Assembly: GCF_007991335.1 (NCBI RefSeq) | Contig: NZ_BJYD01000030.1 | Coordinates: 1-33,394 of the forward strand | Reading direction: 5' to 3' | Source of the DNA: Halobacillus faecis | GTDB lineage: Bacteria; Bacillota; Bacilli; Bacillales; Halobacillaceae | Length of the DNA: 33,394 nucleotides | Part shown: in pieces, positions 1-8,241 of the stretch | How positions within the stretch are numbered: position 1 is the first letter of the stretch | Layout of the letters: each line of letters begins with the position of its first letter | The notes under the pieces: model-generated | Told to the model about the DNA's origin: nothing | Seen by the model: only the letters and a program-made list of their open reading frames with translations | The model's database searches: none | Program-made: the position numbers and the translations under genes

Positions 1-12
1 TTCGTAATGTTT

Positions 13-42
13 GTTGCTGTTTATCAGCGACGTTTTATATCT
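13..42 (+). terminator. possible terminator hairpin at window edge
   Basis: GTTGCTG and CAGCGAC form a 7-bp stem (one G-U pair) around TTTAT, followed by GTTTTAT. It could end a plus-strand transcript entering from the left. Nothing else is recognisable in positions 1-171. In B. subtilis a tRNA cluster lies beyond sprT, so RNA genes may lie just outside the window, but none is visible here. Confidence 0.25.
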
Positions 43-171
43 TATAACATTTCGCCCTCGGTGTCAAACCTTTTTTTCATGAAAATTTAAGTCGTTTTTC
101 ATGTGTTTTTGGCTTGTTTTGTTAGGACTTAACTAATTTAACATGTGGTCGATCTTTCGTCAATGGAAAAT

Positions 172-615
172 TTACTTCTTTTTTATATTCCCTTTACATT
201 TACCGCATCCGAAGCGCTTCGTATCTACACGTCTTTTCCGTTTGTATGTTTGTCCGCATTTTGTACAAACATAGTGATGGAAGTTCCCGCTCTTTTCGGA
301 GGGTAATGGTGAACAGTGTCTTGGAGATCCTGTTCTTTTTAATAATTCCTTGAATTCACGATCGCGATGTCCAAAACCTTTACCTTCTATATGAAGATGG
401 TAATGGCAAAGTTCATGTTTAATGATGCCTTCTAATTCGACACCATTTAATTCTACTATATATTTCGGATTGATTTCAATCACTTTTTTAGAAGGAATGT
501 ATCTGCCTCCTGTTGTCCGAAGACGAGAATTGAAGTATACATCATGAGCAAAAGGCTTGTCAAAGTATTTTTCCGATAATTTATTGGTCCATTGCTTCAG
601 TTCTTGATCCGTCAT
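172..615 (-). CDS. sprT: SprT-like zinc metalloprotease-fold protein
   Basis: This 147-aa SprT-family protein resembles B. subtilis YdcK. The HELCH zinc-metalloprotease motif is at residues 67-71, followed by a GHR motif near residue 82. Two CxxC pairs near residues 115-118 and 136-139 form a C-terminal zinc ribbon. The family is related to Spartan proteases, but the bacterial role is not well defined. An upstream extension to 789 is open. I chose the ATG at 615 because GGGAGGTG lies about 7 bases before it, and because the extension would run through cmpA on the other strand. The neighbours cmpA and tex are conserved in this position in Bacillus. No clear terminator follows the gene. Confidence 0.88.
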   Translation of the reverse strand: MTDQELKQWTNKLSEKYFDKPFAHDVYFNSRLRTTGGRYIPSKKVIEINPKYIVELNGVELEGIIKHELCHYHLHIEGKGFGHRDREFKELLKRTGSPRHCSPLPSEKSGNFHHYVCTKCGQTYKRKRRVDTKRFGCGKCKGNIKKK

Positions 616-690
616 AGGAACACCTCCCTCGTCCTTTGCATACTGTATCATAAGAATGAAAAAAGTTGAATATGAAGGAGATGACTTCTT

Positions 691-801
691 ATGCCTTCCT
701 GGTTGAAGAACCAAATGACAAAAGCATTCTTGAACAAAGACAAATATCAAATTAAAATGCTCAATCAATGCTGGTATTACTATCAGCACCTATACAAATA
801 A
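691..801 (+). CDS. cmpA: cortex morphogenetic protein CmpA
   Basis: This 36-aa ORF begins MPSWLKNQMTKAF and ends in WYYYQHLYK. It matches my memory of B. subtilis CmpA (37 aa, MPKWLKKQMQKAF start) in length, sequence and position between sprT and tex. In B. subtilis, CmpA is made in the mother cell during sporulation. It acts with ClpXP to degrade SpoIVA in spores with faulty envelopes, so linking coat and cortex assembly. The start is supported by AAGGAG about 10 bases upstream. A sequence resembling a SigE -10 (CATACTGT, 639-646) lies upstream, but no good -35 accompanies it. The gene is convergent with tex and divergent from sprT. Confidence 0.87.
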   Translation: MPSWLKNQMTKAFLNKDKYQIKMLNQCWYYYQHLYK

Positions 802-835
802 AAACTACCCGGAAAGAGTCTTTCCAGGCAGTTTC
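802..835 (-). terminator. terminator of tex
   Basis: The imperfect inverted repeat AAACTACCCGGAAAG / CTTTCCAGGCAGTTT lies between the convergent cmpA and tex stops. Read on the minus strand, the stem is followed by GTTTTTATTT, so it mainly terminates tex. It may also stop cmpA transcripts, although the plus-side T run is poor. Confidence 0.75.
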
Positions 836-843
836 GTCCAAGG

Positions 844-3015
844 TTATCCTTGATTGACCATAGTCAAAGCAATCCTCTGTTTTTGTACGTCCACTTGATC
901 GACCCAAACAGTAACGACGTCACCTACCGCCACTACGTCCATTGGGTGTTTGACGAATTTGTTTGCGAGCTTCGAGATATGGACAAGCCCATCCTGTTTG
1001 ACACCTATATCCACAAAAGCCCCAAAGTCTACTACGTTTCTAACGGTTCCTTCTAATTCCATCCCCTGTTCCAAATCTTCCATTGAAAGAACATTCGTTT
1101 TCAACAATGGCTTAGGCAAGTCGTCCCTTGGGTCACGGCCAGGCTGAACAAGAGATTTCAAGGTATCTTGAAGCGTCAACTCACCAATGCCCAGTTGCTC
1201 CGCTACAGATGATGGTTCCACACTTTTCAATTCTTCTGCTAACTTGTTCGTTCCGATATCTTCCGTCGTAAATCCGAACTTCTTCAGCAGTTCCCGTGTC
1301 GCTTTGTAAGTTTCCGGGTGGATCGGTGTACGATCCAGAGGTTCTTTTCCATCTAGTATTCGTAAGAAGCCGATACTTTGTTCGAATGTTTTTGCGCCTA
1401 AGCGCGGAATGTCTTTGAGTTCGGAGCGCTTCGTAAACTTCCCTAACTCTTCCCTCTTTTTCACGACGTTGTTCGCAACCGTTTTACTCAGGCCAGATAC
1501 GTGCTGCAACAGAGATGAAGAAGCGGTGTTCACATTAACTCCCACTTGGTTTACGGCCGTTTCCACAACGAACGTCAGGGATTCATTCAGTTTTTTCTGA
1601 GTAACATCGTGCTGGTATTGACCGACACCTATCGATTTAGGATCAATTTTCACGAGTTCCGCTAATGGATCCTGAACACGACGAGCGATCGATACGGCAC
1701 TTCGTTCTTCCACTTGAAAGTCAGGAAATTCTTCACGCGCAAGCTTCGAAGCTGAATACACACTTGCCCCCGCTTCATTCACAATCATGTAGGACGCATT
1801 CAGCTTATGTTTTTGGATCATATCTGCGATGAATTGTTCCGTTTCCCTGGAAGCTGTCCCATTCCCAATGGCCATCAGTTCAATATCATACGTATCCATA
1901 AAGGCAAGAATCTTTTTCTCTGCTCCAGCCGTATCATTTTTAGGTGCTGTTGGGTAAATGACGCCTATATCAAGCACTTTCCCTGTTTCGTCTACAACAG
2001 CAAGCTTACAACCGGTACGGTAGGCAGGGTCGACTCCTAGAACCACTTTCCCTTTCAACGGGGGCTGCAGCAGGAGGTTACGCAAATTACTCGAGAAAAC
2101 TTCAATTGCCTGTTCCTCGGCCTGCTCAGATAACGCGGCTCGAATTTCTCTCTCTACAGACGGCTGAATTAAACGCTTATAACTATCCTGGATCGCTTCC
2201 TCCAAAATGGAACGAAGCTTCCCGACAGTGTGATTTTTGATGACACTCCTTTCCAAGTATTGGACGATAGACTCTTCAGGAGGCTGAACGGAAACTTTAA
2301 TAATCTCTTCTTTTTCTCCACGATTAAGAGCAAGAACACGGTGGGACACAATAGAGCGAACAGGTTCTAGGTAGTCATAATACATTTCAAAAATGCCTTT
2401 TTCATCTTTATCTGCTTTCTTTTCAGATGAAGCGATGACACCCTTTTCGTGCGTCTGTTTTCTTATCTTTTCTCGATATGTAGGATCGTCTGAGATCCAC
2501 TCGGCGATGATATCATTCACCCCAGCACGTACATCTTCAACCGTATTCAATTCATGGTCATCAGAAAAGTAACCTTTCGCTTCCTCTTCGAAGTTGATAC
2601 CCTGCTGTTCCCAGACCTGGGCAGCGAGAGGTTCCAAACCTTTCTCCTTGGCTACCGTCGCTCTTGTCCGACGCTTTTGTTTGTAAGGTCGGTATAAGTC
2701 CTCCACCTTTTGGAGTTTTTCAGCGGATTCAATTTCTTGGCGTAATTCTTCGGTCAGTTTGCCCTGTTCATCAATCAGGCGAATAACTTCTTCCTTACGC
2801 TGAACAAGGTTCGTTACATAGTTCCACTGATCTTCAATTTCTTTGATTTGCACTTCATCCAATCCGCCTGTCAGTTCTTTCCGATAACGGGCGATAAATG
2901 GTACTGTATTTCCTTCTTCAAGCAGTTCAATGACTTGTTTGATTGTCTGATCCTTCAATTTCGTCTGTTTAGCTACGAGCTTCATAAGCTCTGTATTTTT
3001 ATTTGTTTCACTCAA
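844..3015 (-). CDS. tex: Tex family transcription accessory / RNA-binding protein
   Basis: This 723-aa protein has the full Tex architecture. An N-terminal helical region spans about 1-200. A YqgF/RNase H-like fold begins near 324 (VVLGVDPAYRTG). A helix-hairpin-helix region lies at about 490-560, and a C-terminal S1 RNA-binding domain (GTVRNVVDFGAFVDIG) at about 650-718. The family is cytoplasmic and binds nucleic acid; its role in Bacillus (YdcI) is not fully settled. Translation starts at TTG (3013-3015), with AGGAGG 8-9 bases upstream and no suitable ATG nearby. An extended -10 (TGATACAAT, 3047-3055) lies about 30 bases upstream. The gene appears to be transcribed alone. Confidence 0.95.
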   Translation of the reverse strand: MSETNKNTELMKLVAKQTKLKDQTIKQVIELLEEGNTVPFIARYRKELTGGLDEVQIKEIEDQWNYVTNLVQRKEEVIRLIDEQGKLTEELRQEIESAEKLQKVEDLYRPYKQKRRTRATVAKEKGLEPLAAQVWEQQGINFEEEAKGYFSDDHELNTVEDVRAGVNDIIAEWISDDPTYREKIRKQTHEKGVIASSEKKADKDEKGIFEMYYDYLEPVRSIVSHRVLALNRGEKEEIIKVSVQPPEESIVQYLERSVIKNHTVGKLRSILEEAIQDSYKRLIQPSVEREIRAALSEQAEEQAIEVFSSNLRNLLLQPPLKGKVVLGVDPAYRTGCKLAVVDETGKVLDIGVIYPTAPKNDTAGAEKKILAFMDTYDIELMAIGNGTASRETEQFIADMIQKHKLNASYMIVNEAGASVYSASKLAREEFPDFQVEERSAVSIARRVQDPLAELVKIDPKSIGVGQYQHDVTQKKLNESLTFVVETAVNQVGVNVNTASSSLLQHVSGLSKTVANNVVKKREELGKFTKRSELKDIPRLGAKTFEQSIGFLRILDGKEPLDRTPIHPETYKATRELLKKFGFTTEDIGTNKLAEELKSVEPSSVAEQLGIGELTLQDTLKSLVQPGRDPRDDLPKPLLKTNVLSMEDLEQGMELEGTVRNVVDFGAFVDIGVKQDGLVHISKLANKFVKHPMDVVAVGDVVTVWVDQVDVQKQRIALTMVNQG

Positions 3016-3046
3016 CTAAATGACCTCCTTCAATGACGTCTCATCC

Positions 3047-3055
3047 ATTGTATCA
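3047..3055 (-). promoter_or_regulatory. possible extended -10 promoter of tex
   Basis: The minus strand reads TTTGATACAATGG, a TGn extended -10 with a 5/6 hexamer. No convincing -35 is seen. The distance to the ribosome binding site is suitable. Confidence 0.4.
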
Positions 3056-3072
3056 AATTATATAAGAGAATA

Positions 3073-3280
3073 CTTGAAGACTCCGTTTCGAGATGTATGT
3101 GGGAGTTTATGGGCTCCGGGAAACCGTTCGCTTTCCATGGGGCGGGCGGTGAGCCTCCTCAGGCATTCGCCTCCCGGGGTCGCACCTGTCCCACACGTCC
3201 CATAGGAGTCTCACCGTTTCCCTCCACCCCTTACCATAAGAGTATCTCGAAACTAAGTCCTCCCCAATCCTGCCATATAC
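3073..3280. repeat. palindromic intergenic repeat element, copy 1
   Basis: The arms GACTCCGTTTCGAGAT (3079-3094) and ATCTCGAAACTAAGTC (3244-3259) are inverted with 14 of 16 matches. Internal palindromes include GGGAAACCG / CGGTTTCCC and a GTGAGCCTCCT...GTCGCAC core. That core resembles GC-rich repeats I know from many Bacillaceae intergenic regions. Related ends occur at 21752, 22286-22320 and 33320. The bases beyond the right arm (CAATCCTGCCATA) are also nearly shared with the copy near 22305. No transposase is present, so it is MITE-like or an RNA/DNA structural repeat. Confidence 0.75.
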
Positions 3281-3312
3281 TCGGATAAATTAAGGTGATG
3301 ACCCAAACAAAA

Positions 3313-3358
3313 ACAACAAAACCCTCCATTCTACCTTGCGGTTCGAATGAAGGGTTTT
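3313..3358 (-). terminator. terminator of the sigB operon after rsbX
   Basis: AAAACCCTTCATTC and GAATGGAGGGTTTT flank a 13-base loop. The minus-strand side runs into TTTTGTTGTTTTT. The hairpin overlaps the rsbX stop codon by two bases and closes the stress operon. Confidence 0.85.
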
Positions 3359-3953
3359 AATTATAAGCCATGGCAATCAGGGTGATATCATCATCTCGTA
3401 ATTGACCGTATAATTCTTTGTACTGTTGAGTAATTTGCTCAACATCTTTGGAATGAGTAAACTTCGCGGACAGACGCCGGTCGTTAACTCCGTCTGAAAA
3501 CATAAGGAATACCATTCCTTTTTGCACAGTTCCGTGAGAGATTCTCAGCCTGCGTGGATAGCCTGATAGGTAACCAGCCAATGGAATATTGCGGTTACGC
3601 TTCCCATCCGGGTCTACGGTAATTACCCCAATGTTTCCAATCGATGAATAAGAGTAAGTACGAGCTTCAAAGTCGATCCTTAAAATCCCCAGGACGACTC
3701 CTCGTTTCCCTACCAACACCTCATTGCATTTTTTCACTAGCGCTTCTAGAGCCAAATCTGGATGTTCCTCTATCACTTCCATAACCGCCTTGGATGATTC
3801 GCGGGCCATTTCACCACTTCCGAGTCCGTCCGCAAGGGCACAAAGAAATGCATTCTCTGTTTCCTTGTAAAAATAGCTGTCCCCGCAATAATAATTTCCT
3901 TTTTTGGCTTTCTGGAAAATAGATAAATCCACCCGCTTATTCTCCTTTTCCAC
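3357..3953 (-). CDS. rsbX: RsbX, PP2C-type phosphatase resetting the stressosome
   Basis: This 198-aa PP2C-like serine phosphatase carries acidic metal-binding motifs ADGLGSGEMA (about residues 37-46) and FSDGVNDR. Its length matches B. subtilis RsbX (199 aa). In B. subtilis it dephosphorylates RsbS and RsbR, which lets the stressosome recapture RsbT after stress. The GTG start shares one base with the sigB stop codon (TAGTG), so the two are translationally coupled. It is the last gene of the operon, as in B. subtilis, and would be boosted by the SigB promoter before rsbV. Confidence 0.93.
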   Translation of the reverse strand: MEKENKRVDLSIFQKAKKGNYYCGDSYFYKETENAFLCALADGLGSGEMARESSKAVMEVIEEHPDLALEALVKKCNEVLVGKRGVVLGILRIDFEARTYSYSSIGNIGVITVDPDGKRNRNIPLAGYLSGYPRRLRISHGTVQKGMVFLMFSDGVNDRRLSAKFTHSKDVEQITQQYKELYGQLRDDDITLIAMAYN

Positions 3954-4732
3954 TAGAATACCTCGACAGATTCAGACTGCAAGGCTTCTCTCAGTTTCCT
4001 TAAGGCCCGCCTTTGCAGACGAGATACGTGCATTTGGGAGATTCCCAGCCGTTCACCTGTATCTTTTTGACTCATGTTTTCAAAGTACGTGCATTGTAAG
4101 ATCTCCTGCTCTCTTTCACTGAGAATCGGCAGAATCTTTTCTAAGAGCATTCTCTGATCTATGTTGGAATAACCATCTTCCTGGTTACCGATTAAATCCA
4201 GAATGGTGACCGTACTTCCGTCAGAATCCGCTTCGATTTTGCGGTCAACGGACAGAGCTTTATAGCTTTTACCCATTTCCATCGTCTCAAGGATATCTTC
4301 TTCAGATACTTCTAACTCATCTGCAATTTCTTTGACGGATGGAGAGCGCTGCAAGGTATTCGTAAGCTCTTCCGATACCTTTTTGATTTTGGGTCCAAGC
4401 TCCTTGATTCTACGAGGAACGTGGACGCTCCATGTTTTGTCACGAATGAAGCGTTTGATTTCCCCGATAATAGTCGGTATGGCAAAAGATTCAAAGGACT
4501 TCCCGAATTCGGGGTCATATCTTCTGATTGCCGCTAACAGCCCAAGCATGCCGACTTGAACCAAGTCTTCATGAATCGTGCTGTTTTTAGAGTATTTACG
4601 AGCAATGGATTCTACAAGATCCTTGTAAACGAGAACGATCTTTTCCTGGATCTCTTCATCTTTCGGATTCTCTTGTAGATAGGCGATCCATTCGTAAACT
4701 TCCTCATTGTGGTGTTGTGATTTGGTCGCCAT
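3953..4732 (-). CDS. sigB: general stress sigma factor SigB
   Basis: This 259-aa SigB/SigF-type sigma factor has region 2 (EDLVQVGMLGLL, FAIPTIIGEIKRFIRDKTW), region 3 (VHVPRRIKELGP) and a region 4 helix-turn-helix (ERLGISQMHVSRLQRRAL). The motif MGKSYKALSVD is typical of SigB. It directs RNA polymerase to general stress genes and is held inactive by RsbW. An ATG at 4753 is in frame but has no ribosome binding site. The ATG at 4732 (MATKSQ) has GGGGTGGG upstream and gives the usual length. It overlaps rsbW by 29 bases, which supports coupled translation. Confidence 0.95.
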   Translation of the reverse strand: MATKSQHHNEEVYEWIAYLQENPKDEEIQEKIVLVYKDLVESIARKYSKNSTIHEDLVQVGMLGLLAAIRRYDPEFGKSFESFAIPTIIGEIKRFIRDKTWSVHVPRRIKELGPKIKKVSEELTNTLQRSPSVKEIADELEVSEEDILETMEMGKSYKALSVDRKIEADSDGSTVTILDLIGNQEDGYSNIDQRMLLEKILPILSEREQEILQCTYFENMSQKDTGERLGISQMHVSRLQRRALRKLREALQSESVEVF

Positions 4733-5180
4733 CTTGACCCACCCCGGTTTCATGGAGATATTTTGTCATAAGGACAATGACTCCATATTTGCTATTAATC
4801 TCAACTTTGTCCATCAGAGCGTCAATGAGAAACAGGCCAAAGCCTCCTTCACGCAGTTCTTCAATATCATCATCTTGTTTATAAGGGCCGATATCTTCTT
4901 TGATCTCACCAAGGTTAAAGCTTCCTCCATGATCAGCGACCATGACTTCAAGCCTGTCCTGATATACACCGAAACCGATGGTGATTTCCCCTTCACCCGT
5001 TTCTTTATATGCATGTTTCACAGCATTGGTGATCGCCTCGGAAATCGCTACTTTCAAATCTTCGATATCTTCGTAAGTGAATCCCATACGGTTGGCAATC
5101 CCTGAGATACTCAGACGCACGACACCGATGTATTCCGCTTTGGCAGGTACCTTCACTTCAACAAAATCAAATGGTTCCAT
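4704..5180 (-). CDS. rsbW: RsbW anti-sigma factor and serine kinase
   Basis: This 158-aa GHKL-type kinase has an N box (EAITNAVKHAY, about residues 48-58), a G1 box (VADHGGSF) and a G2 box (EGGFGLFLI). RsbW binds SigB and keeps it off core polymerase. It also phosphorylates RsbV on serine to stop RsbV from competing for it. The start has AAGGTGG upstream. The gene begins two bases after the rsbV stop and overlaps the sigB start, so the three proteins are likely made in balanced amounts. Confidence 0.95.
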   Translation of the reverse strand: MEPFDFVEVKVPAKAEYIGVVRLSISGIANRMGFTYEDIEDLKVAISEAITNAVKHAYKETGEGEITIGFGVYQDRLEVMVADHGGSFNLGEIKEDIGPYKQDDDIEELREGGFGLFLIDALMDKVEINSKYGVIVLMTKYLHETGVGQDGDQITTPQ

Positions 5181-5182
5181 GT

Positions 5183-5512
5183 TTACATTCCACCTTGCAC
5201 TGTAGACTCGATGTTTATAATTTCTGTTAACCCCGTGATCTTGAAGAGACGGTAAACACGGTCCTGCATATGGACAAGGCGCATCTCAGATTCATGCTCC
5301 TTCGTCGATTTCAAAGCGCTGATGAACACACCAAGACCTGTCGAATCCATGTAATTCACATCCTGAAAATCCACTTCTACGACTTGGCCCTTTTCCTTCG
5401 TCAGCGGCAGCAATGTATCTTTTAACTTGGGTGCTGTGAATGCATCCACTTCTCCAGTTAGGACGACATTTGAAACCCCATCATTGTTTGTAACATCTAT
5501 AGATAAATTCAT
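5183..5512 (-). CDS. rsbV: RsbV anti-anti-sigma factor
   Basis: This 109-aa STAS-domain protein has the phospho-acceptor Ser57 in NYMDSTGLGVF. Dephosphorylated RsbV binds RsbW and frees SigB. Three in-frame starts are possible: TTG 5530, ATG 5518 and ATG 5512. The TTG lies inside the GGGAGG ribosome binding site. ATG 5512 has about 10 bases of spacing and gives MNLSIDV, which lines up with the B. subtilis start and its 109-aa length, so I chose it. ATG 5518 remains possible. The gene follows a SigB promoter. Confidence 0.94.
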   Translation of the reverse strand: MNLSIDVTNNDGVSNVVLTGEVDAFTAPKLKDTLLPLTKEKGQVVEVDFQDVNYMDSTGLGVFISALKSTKEHESEMRLVHMQDRVYRLFKITGLTEIINIESTVQGGM

Positions 5513-5560
5513 CGTCATAATCCCTCCCAATGTTTCCTGAAAAACATACTACATAATGTG

Positions 5561-5586
5561 TTACCCTGTATGAATATTTGTTAAAC
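5561..5586 (-). promoter_or_regulatory. SigB-dependent promoter of rsbV-rsbW-sigB-rsbX
   Basis: The minus strand reads GTTTAA, 14 bases, then GGGTAA. This matches the SigB consensus GTTTaa-N12-15-GGGTAt at 11 of 12 positions. The -35 overlaps the rsbU stop codon. Its position before rsbV equals that of the autoregulatory SigB promoter in B. subtilis. Confidence 0.88.
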
Positions 5587-6591
5587 GTTTCTTCGTAAAA
5601 TAATCAACGTAAAGTCATCTCTCAACTGGAAGTCCTGCAGACGCTCAAAATGTTTATACACTTGATCCACTATCCCCTGTGCTGGAAGGTGGGAATATTG
5701 TTTGATGACATGTAAAATCTCTTCTTGATCGATGAATCGGTCCCCTTGTCGACATTCGGTTACACCGTCAGTCAGAAGGATAATCATATCTCCTTTTTCT
5801 ACTCTCTTTTCATACTGCTTATAAGTGACTTCAGGAGATACGCCGAGCACAAGTCCCGGTACATCGATTTCTTCAAATTCATCACGATCTTTATGATAAT
5901 AATAGCCTGGTTCATGGCCGGCTGATGAAAAAGTAAATGTATGCTCGTTGGAATTATACAAACCATAGAACATCGTAATGAACATACTTGCATCCACATT
6001 CCGTTCCACCACACGGTTCAAACTCCCCAGAATGACACTAGGATCTGTCCGCATCCCCGAAAAACTGTCCATTGAATATTTGATCATGGACATACATAGA
6101 GCAGCAGGTACACCTTTACCTATGACATCGGCGACAGCGATTCCAAGGCTTCCTTTTCCATCGTGGACAAAGTGGTGATAATCCCCGTTCATCTGCTTGG
6201 CAGGAACACTCAAAGCCCCTACATCAATTTCAGATAAATCAGGTTTTACGGTCGACAACAATGTTTTTTGCATGTTGGCAGCGACGGAAATTTCCGATTT
6301 CAACTCGAGCTGCTTTTCCCGAAGCGTCTGATACTCCTGGTAAGCCAACCCGTAAGAGATCATGGTTTCCAGAAGGAAGTTCATAGACGACTGAATATAC
6401 CGGGGCATATCCGGGTATATTTCTTGTAGTGATTGAATATGAACATTGATGATCTCTTCCGGTGAGATGTTCTGCTGCATGGAATGCTTACTGAACTGTT
6501 CCGCTTGATATAGAGCTTGCTCATCCTCGGTCTTAATATACTCTTGTAATAGTTCTTTATAATTTTCTAAATCGAGCTTCAATGTGTTCAT
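5581..6591 (-). CDS. rsbU: RsbU, PP2C phosphatase activating RsbV
   Basis: This 336-aa protein has an N-terminal RsbT-binding helical domain (about 1-85), a linker containing LREKQLELKSEISVAANMQKT, and a PPM/SpoIIE-type phosphatase domain (about 115-336). The phosphatase carries GDYHHF, ADVIGKGVPAAL and LLTDGVTECR, and ends with LRDDFTLIIL. RsbT binding switches it on to dephosphorylate RsbV. Length equals B. subtilis RsbU (335 aa). The ATG has AAAGGAGG with 9 bases of spacing. It ends 68 bases before rsbV, and that gap contains the SigB promoter. Confidence 0.95.
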   Translation of the reverse strand: MNTLKLDLENYKELLQEYIKTEDEQALYQAEQFSKHSMQQNISPEEIINVHIQSLQEIYPDMPRYIQSSMNFLLETMISYGLAYQEYQTLREKQLELKSEISVAANMQKTLLSTVKPDLSEIDVGALSVPAKQMNGDYHHFVHDGKGSLGIAVADVIGKGVPAALCMSMIKYSMDSFSGMRTDPSVILGSLNRVVERNVDASMFITMFYGLYNSNEHTFTFSSAGHEPGYYYHKDRDEFEEIDVPGLVLGVSPEVTYKQYEKRVEKGDMIILLTDGVTECRQGDRFIDQEEILHVIKQYSHLPAQGIVDQVYKHFERLQDFQLRDDFTLIILRRNV

Positions 6592-6606
6592 CGCTTATTA
6601 CCTCCT

Positions 6607-7008
6607 TTAACGGAGCCATTTGACGACAGTGATTTCCGTACCTTCTCCTTCTCCAGATACGATATCAAAGTCATCCATCAACCGTTTCACCCCTGGCAGT
6701 CCTGCTCCGAGTCCTCCTGATGTGGTGAAACCGTCTTCCATCACTTGGCTGATATCTTTAATTCCGGGTCCTTCATCCGTAGCTACGATCCGAATGCCCT
6801 TTTTATTCATATCTTCGAGTGCTTCGAAACAGACTTTGCCTGTTCCTGCGTATAAATAAATGTTCCGTGCCAGTTCAGAAATGGCCGTGGCAATCCTTGC
6901 TTGATCGACAGTCCCAAAGCCGATCTTTCTGGATATATCTCGTCCAAGTTGCCTGGCTCCGACGATGTCCCACTCCTTCTTAATATTGACACAGGATTGG
7001 AAGTCCAT
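6607..7008 (-). CDS. rsbT: RsbT, switch kinase of the stressosome
   Basis: This 133-aa GHKL kinase contains SELARNIYLYAG (N box), TDEGPGI and TSGGLGAGLPGVKRLMD. RsbT is held by RsbR/RsbS. On stress it phosphorylates them, leaves the complex and activates RsbU. A GTG at 7014 is in frame, but the ATG at 7008 has GGAGG with 7 bases of spacing and gives exactly the B. subtilis length. The start lies two bases after the rsbS stop, implying tight coupling. Confidence 0.95.
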   Translation of the reverse strand: MDFQSCVNIKKEWDIVGARQLGRDISRKIGFGTVDQARIATAISELARNIYLYAGTGKVCFEALEDMNKKGIRIVATDEGPGIKDISQVMEDGFTTSGGLGAGLPGVKRLMDDFDIVSGEGEGTEITVVKWLR

Positions 7009-7010
7009 AT

Positions 7011-7367
7011 TCACTCCTCCAATTCCTGGCGAAGTTTGATCAATCCTTGTTCTAGATCTAACGCGGTCGGGACATCTTGCATGTGTATACCTAGGTCAAT
7101 AAGCGTCATTGCAACTGCCGGCTGGATCCCCGTCAAAACAACTTTGGCCCCCATCAAATCCGACATCGTCACAACGTCTCCCAACACTTTGGCAATGAAA
7201 GAATCGATGATATCAACGGATGTTAAATCAATGACGACACCTGTCGCTCCACTTTCATGAATCTTGCTTAAAAGATCTTCCTGGAACTGGATGGCCGTCT
7301 GATCATCCAAATCGATCTGTATGGAAATGAGTAAATAGTTATGAAGCTTTAAAATAGGTATCCTCAT
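7011..7367 (-). CDS. rsbS: RsbS, STAS scaffold protein of the stressosome
   Basis: This 118-aa single STAS-domain protein has a conserved serine in [14 protein letters not shown] (Ser56, matching Ser59 of B. subtilis RsbS). RsbS forms the core of the stressosome with RsbR and holds RsbT until phosphorylated. The ATG is preceded by AGGGAGTG. The gene starts four bases after the rsbR stop. Confidence 0.94.
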   Translation of the reverse strand: MRIPILKLHNYLLISIQIDLDDQTAIQFQEDLLSKIHESGATGVVIDLTSVDIIDSFIAKVLGDVVTMSDLMGAKVVLTGIQPAVAMTLIDLGIHMQDVPTALDLEQGLIKLRQELEE

Positions 7368-7371
7368 GTTT

Positions 7372-8241
7372 TCACTCCCTATCTAGTGAATCAATTAGTT
7401 TTTCGATGTCTTCATCGTTGTTCTGGGTTTCTTCGATACGACGATTTGTCAATTCTAATGCCGTTTGGAACCCTTTACGCAATGAACTCTTTGTAGGGAA
7501 TTTTCCTAAATCGATTCCCAGGTTCACAATCGTTTGTGCAATTTCAGGGCGGATTCCCACCAATATGCACCGTGAACCGATCAGTCGCACAGCTTCAGCA
7601 GCCTGGATGATATGATGAGCAACCATCGTATCCACAACCGGAACACCTGTAATATCGATCAACACAACTTCAGCATTATGTTTGATCACTCCGTCCAACA
7701 GGTTCTCCATGATCAACTTCGCCCTCTCCGTGTCGATGGTTCCGATCAGAGGCATGATCGTGATGTTCTCCATGACGGGGATCAAGGGGGCGGAAAGCTC
7801 TTGTAAAGCCACTCTCTGTAAAGATACGATGTGCTCCCAGCTTCCTGAATACTCGTTGACGAGACGGTTGATGATTGGATCGACCCAGCCATCTACTTTA
7901 CGAAGGACCTCGGAAAAGTAATCCGAATCGATTTTATCCGATTGTTTGAGAATGAAATCCGTCACTACACGACGGAACACTTGCATTCCGTCCGTTAAAT
8001 AACTCAACGGCCAGCCAAGATTAATCAGGCGTTCAGAGAAATCATCCAAGTCAGAGGATAATCCCTGCTTTTCAATGCTTGAAAAAATCACGTTGACAAA
8101 TTCACGGTTCGTGCTTTCGAACATTTCATCAGAAATCGTCGATGTATACTCATTCTTCTTATGAGTGTTAACTTCCTCCAACCACATTTTGACAATGTCA
8201 TCACTATGCTCTACCACTACATTTTTCAGTCTTTCGTCCAT
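7372..8241 (-). CDS. rsbR: RsbR, stressosome sensor and co-antagonist
   Basis: This 289-aa protein has an N-terminal globin-like non-haem sensor domain (about 1-135), a linker helix and a C-terminal STAS domain. Both known phosphothreonines fall at the B. subtilis RsbRA positions: Thr171 in [11 protein letters not shown] and Thr205 in VVDTMVAHH. About 15 extra, mostly acidic residues follow the STAS domain. RsbR projects from the stressosome and modulates RsbT capture. GGAGG lies 9 bases before the ATG. It is the first gene of the rsbRSTUVW-sigB-rsbX operon. No other rsbR paralogue is in the window. Confidence 0.95.
   Translation of the reverse strand: MDERLKNVVVEHSDDIVKMWLEEVNTHKKNEYTSTISDEMFESTNREFVNVIFSSIEKQGLSSDLDDFSERLINLGWPLSYLTDGMQVFRRVVTDFILKQSDKIDSDYFSEVLRKVDGWVDPIINRLVNEYSGSWEHIVSLQRVALQELSAPLIPVMENITIMPLIGTIDTERAKLIMENLLDGVIKHNAEVVLIDITGVPVVDTMVAHHIIQAAEAVRLIGSRCILVGIRPEIAQTIVNLGIDLGKFPTKSSLRKGFQTALELTNRRIEETQNNDEDIEKLIDSLDRE

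Larger units (their letters stand above)
3016..3356. other. gene-free interval between tex and rsbX
   Basis: These 341 bases hold the tex promoter region, one copy of the palindromic intergenic element (3073-3280) and the rsbX terminator. Open frames here are short, cross the repeat and lack ribosome binding sites, so I see no gene. Confidence 0.7.

Noticed and set aside
172-789. 205-aa version of SprT
   Set aside because: The first 58 residues are antisense to cmpA, and the internal ATG at 615 has the proper ribosome binding site.
3097-3288. short open frames inside the repeat between tex and rsbX
   Set aside because: They are created by GC-rich repeat sequence and lack ribosome binding sites; equivalent copies elsewhere do not keep the frame.
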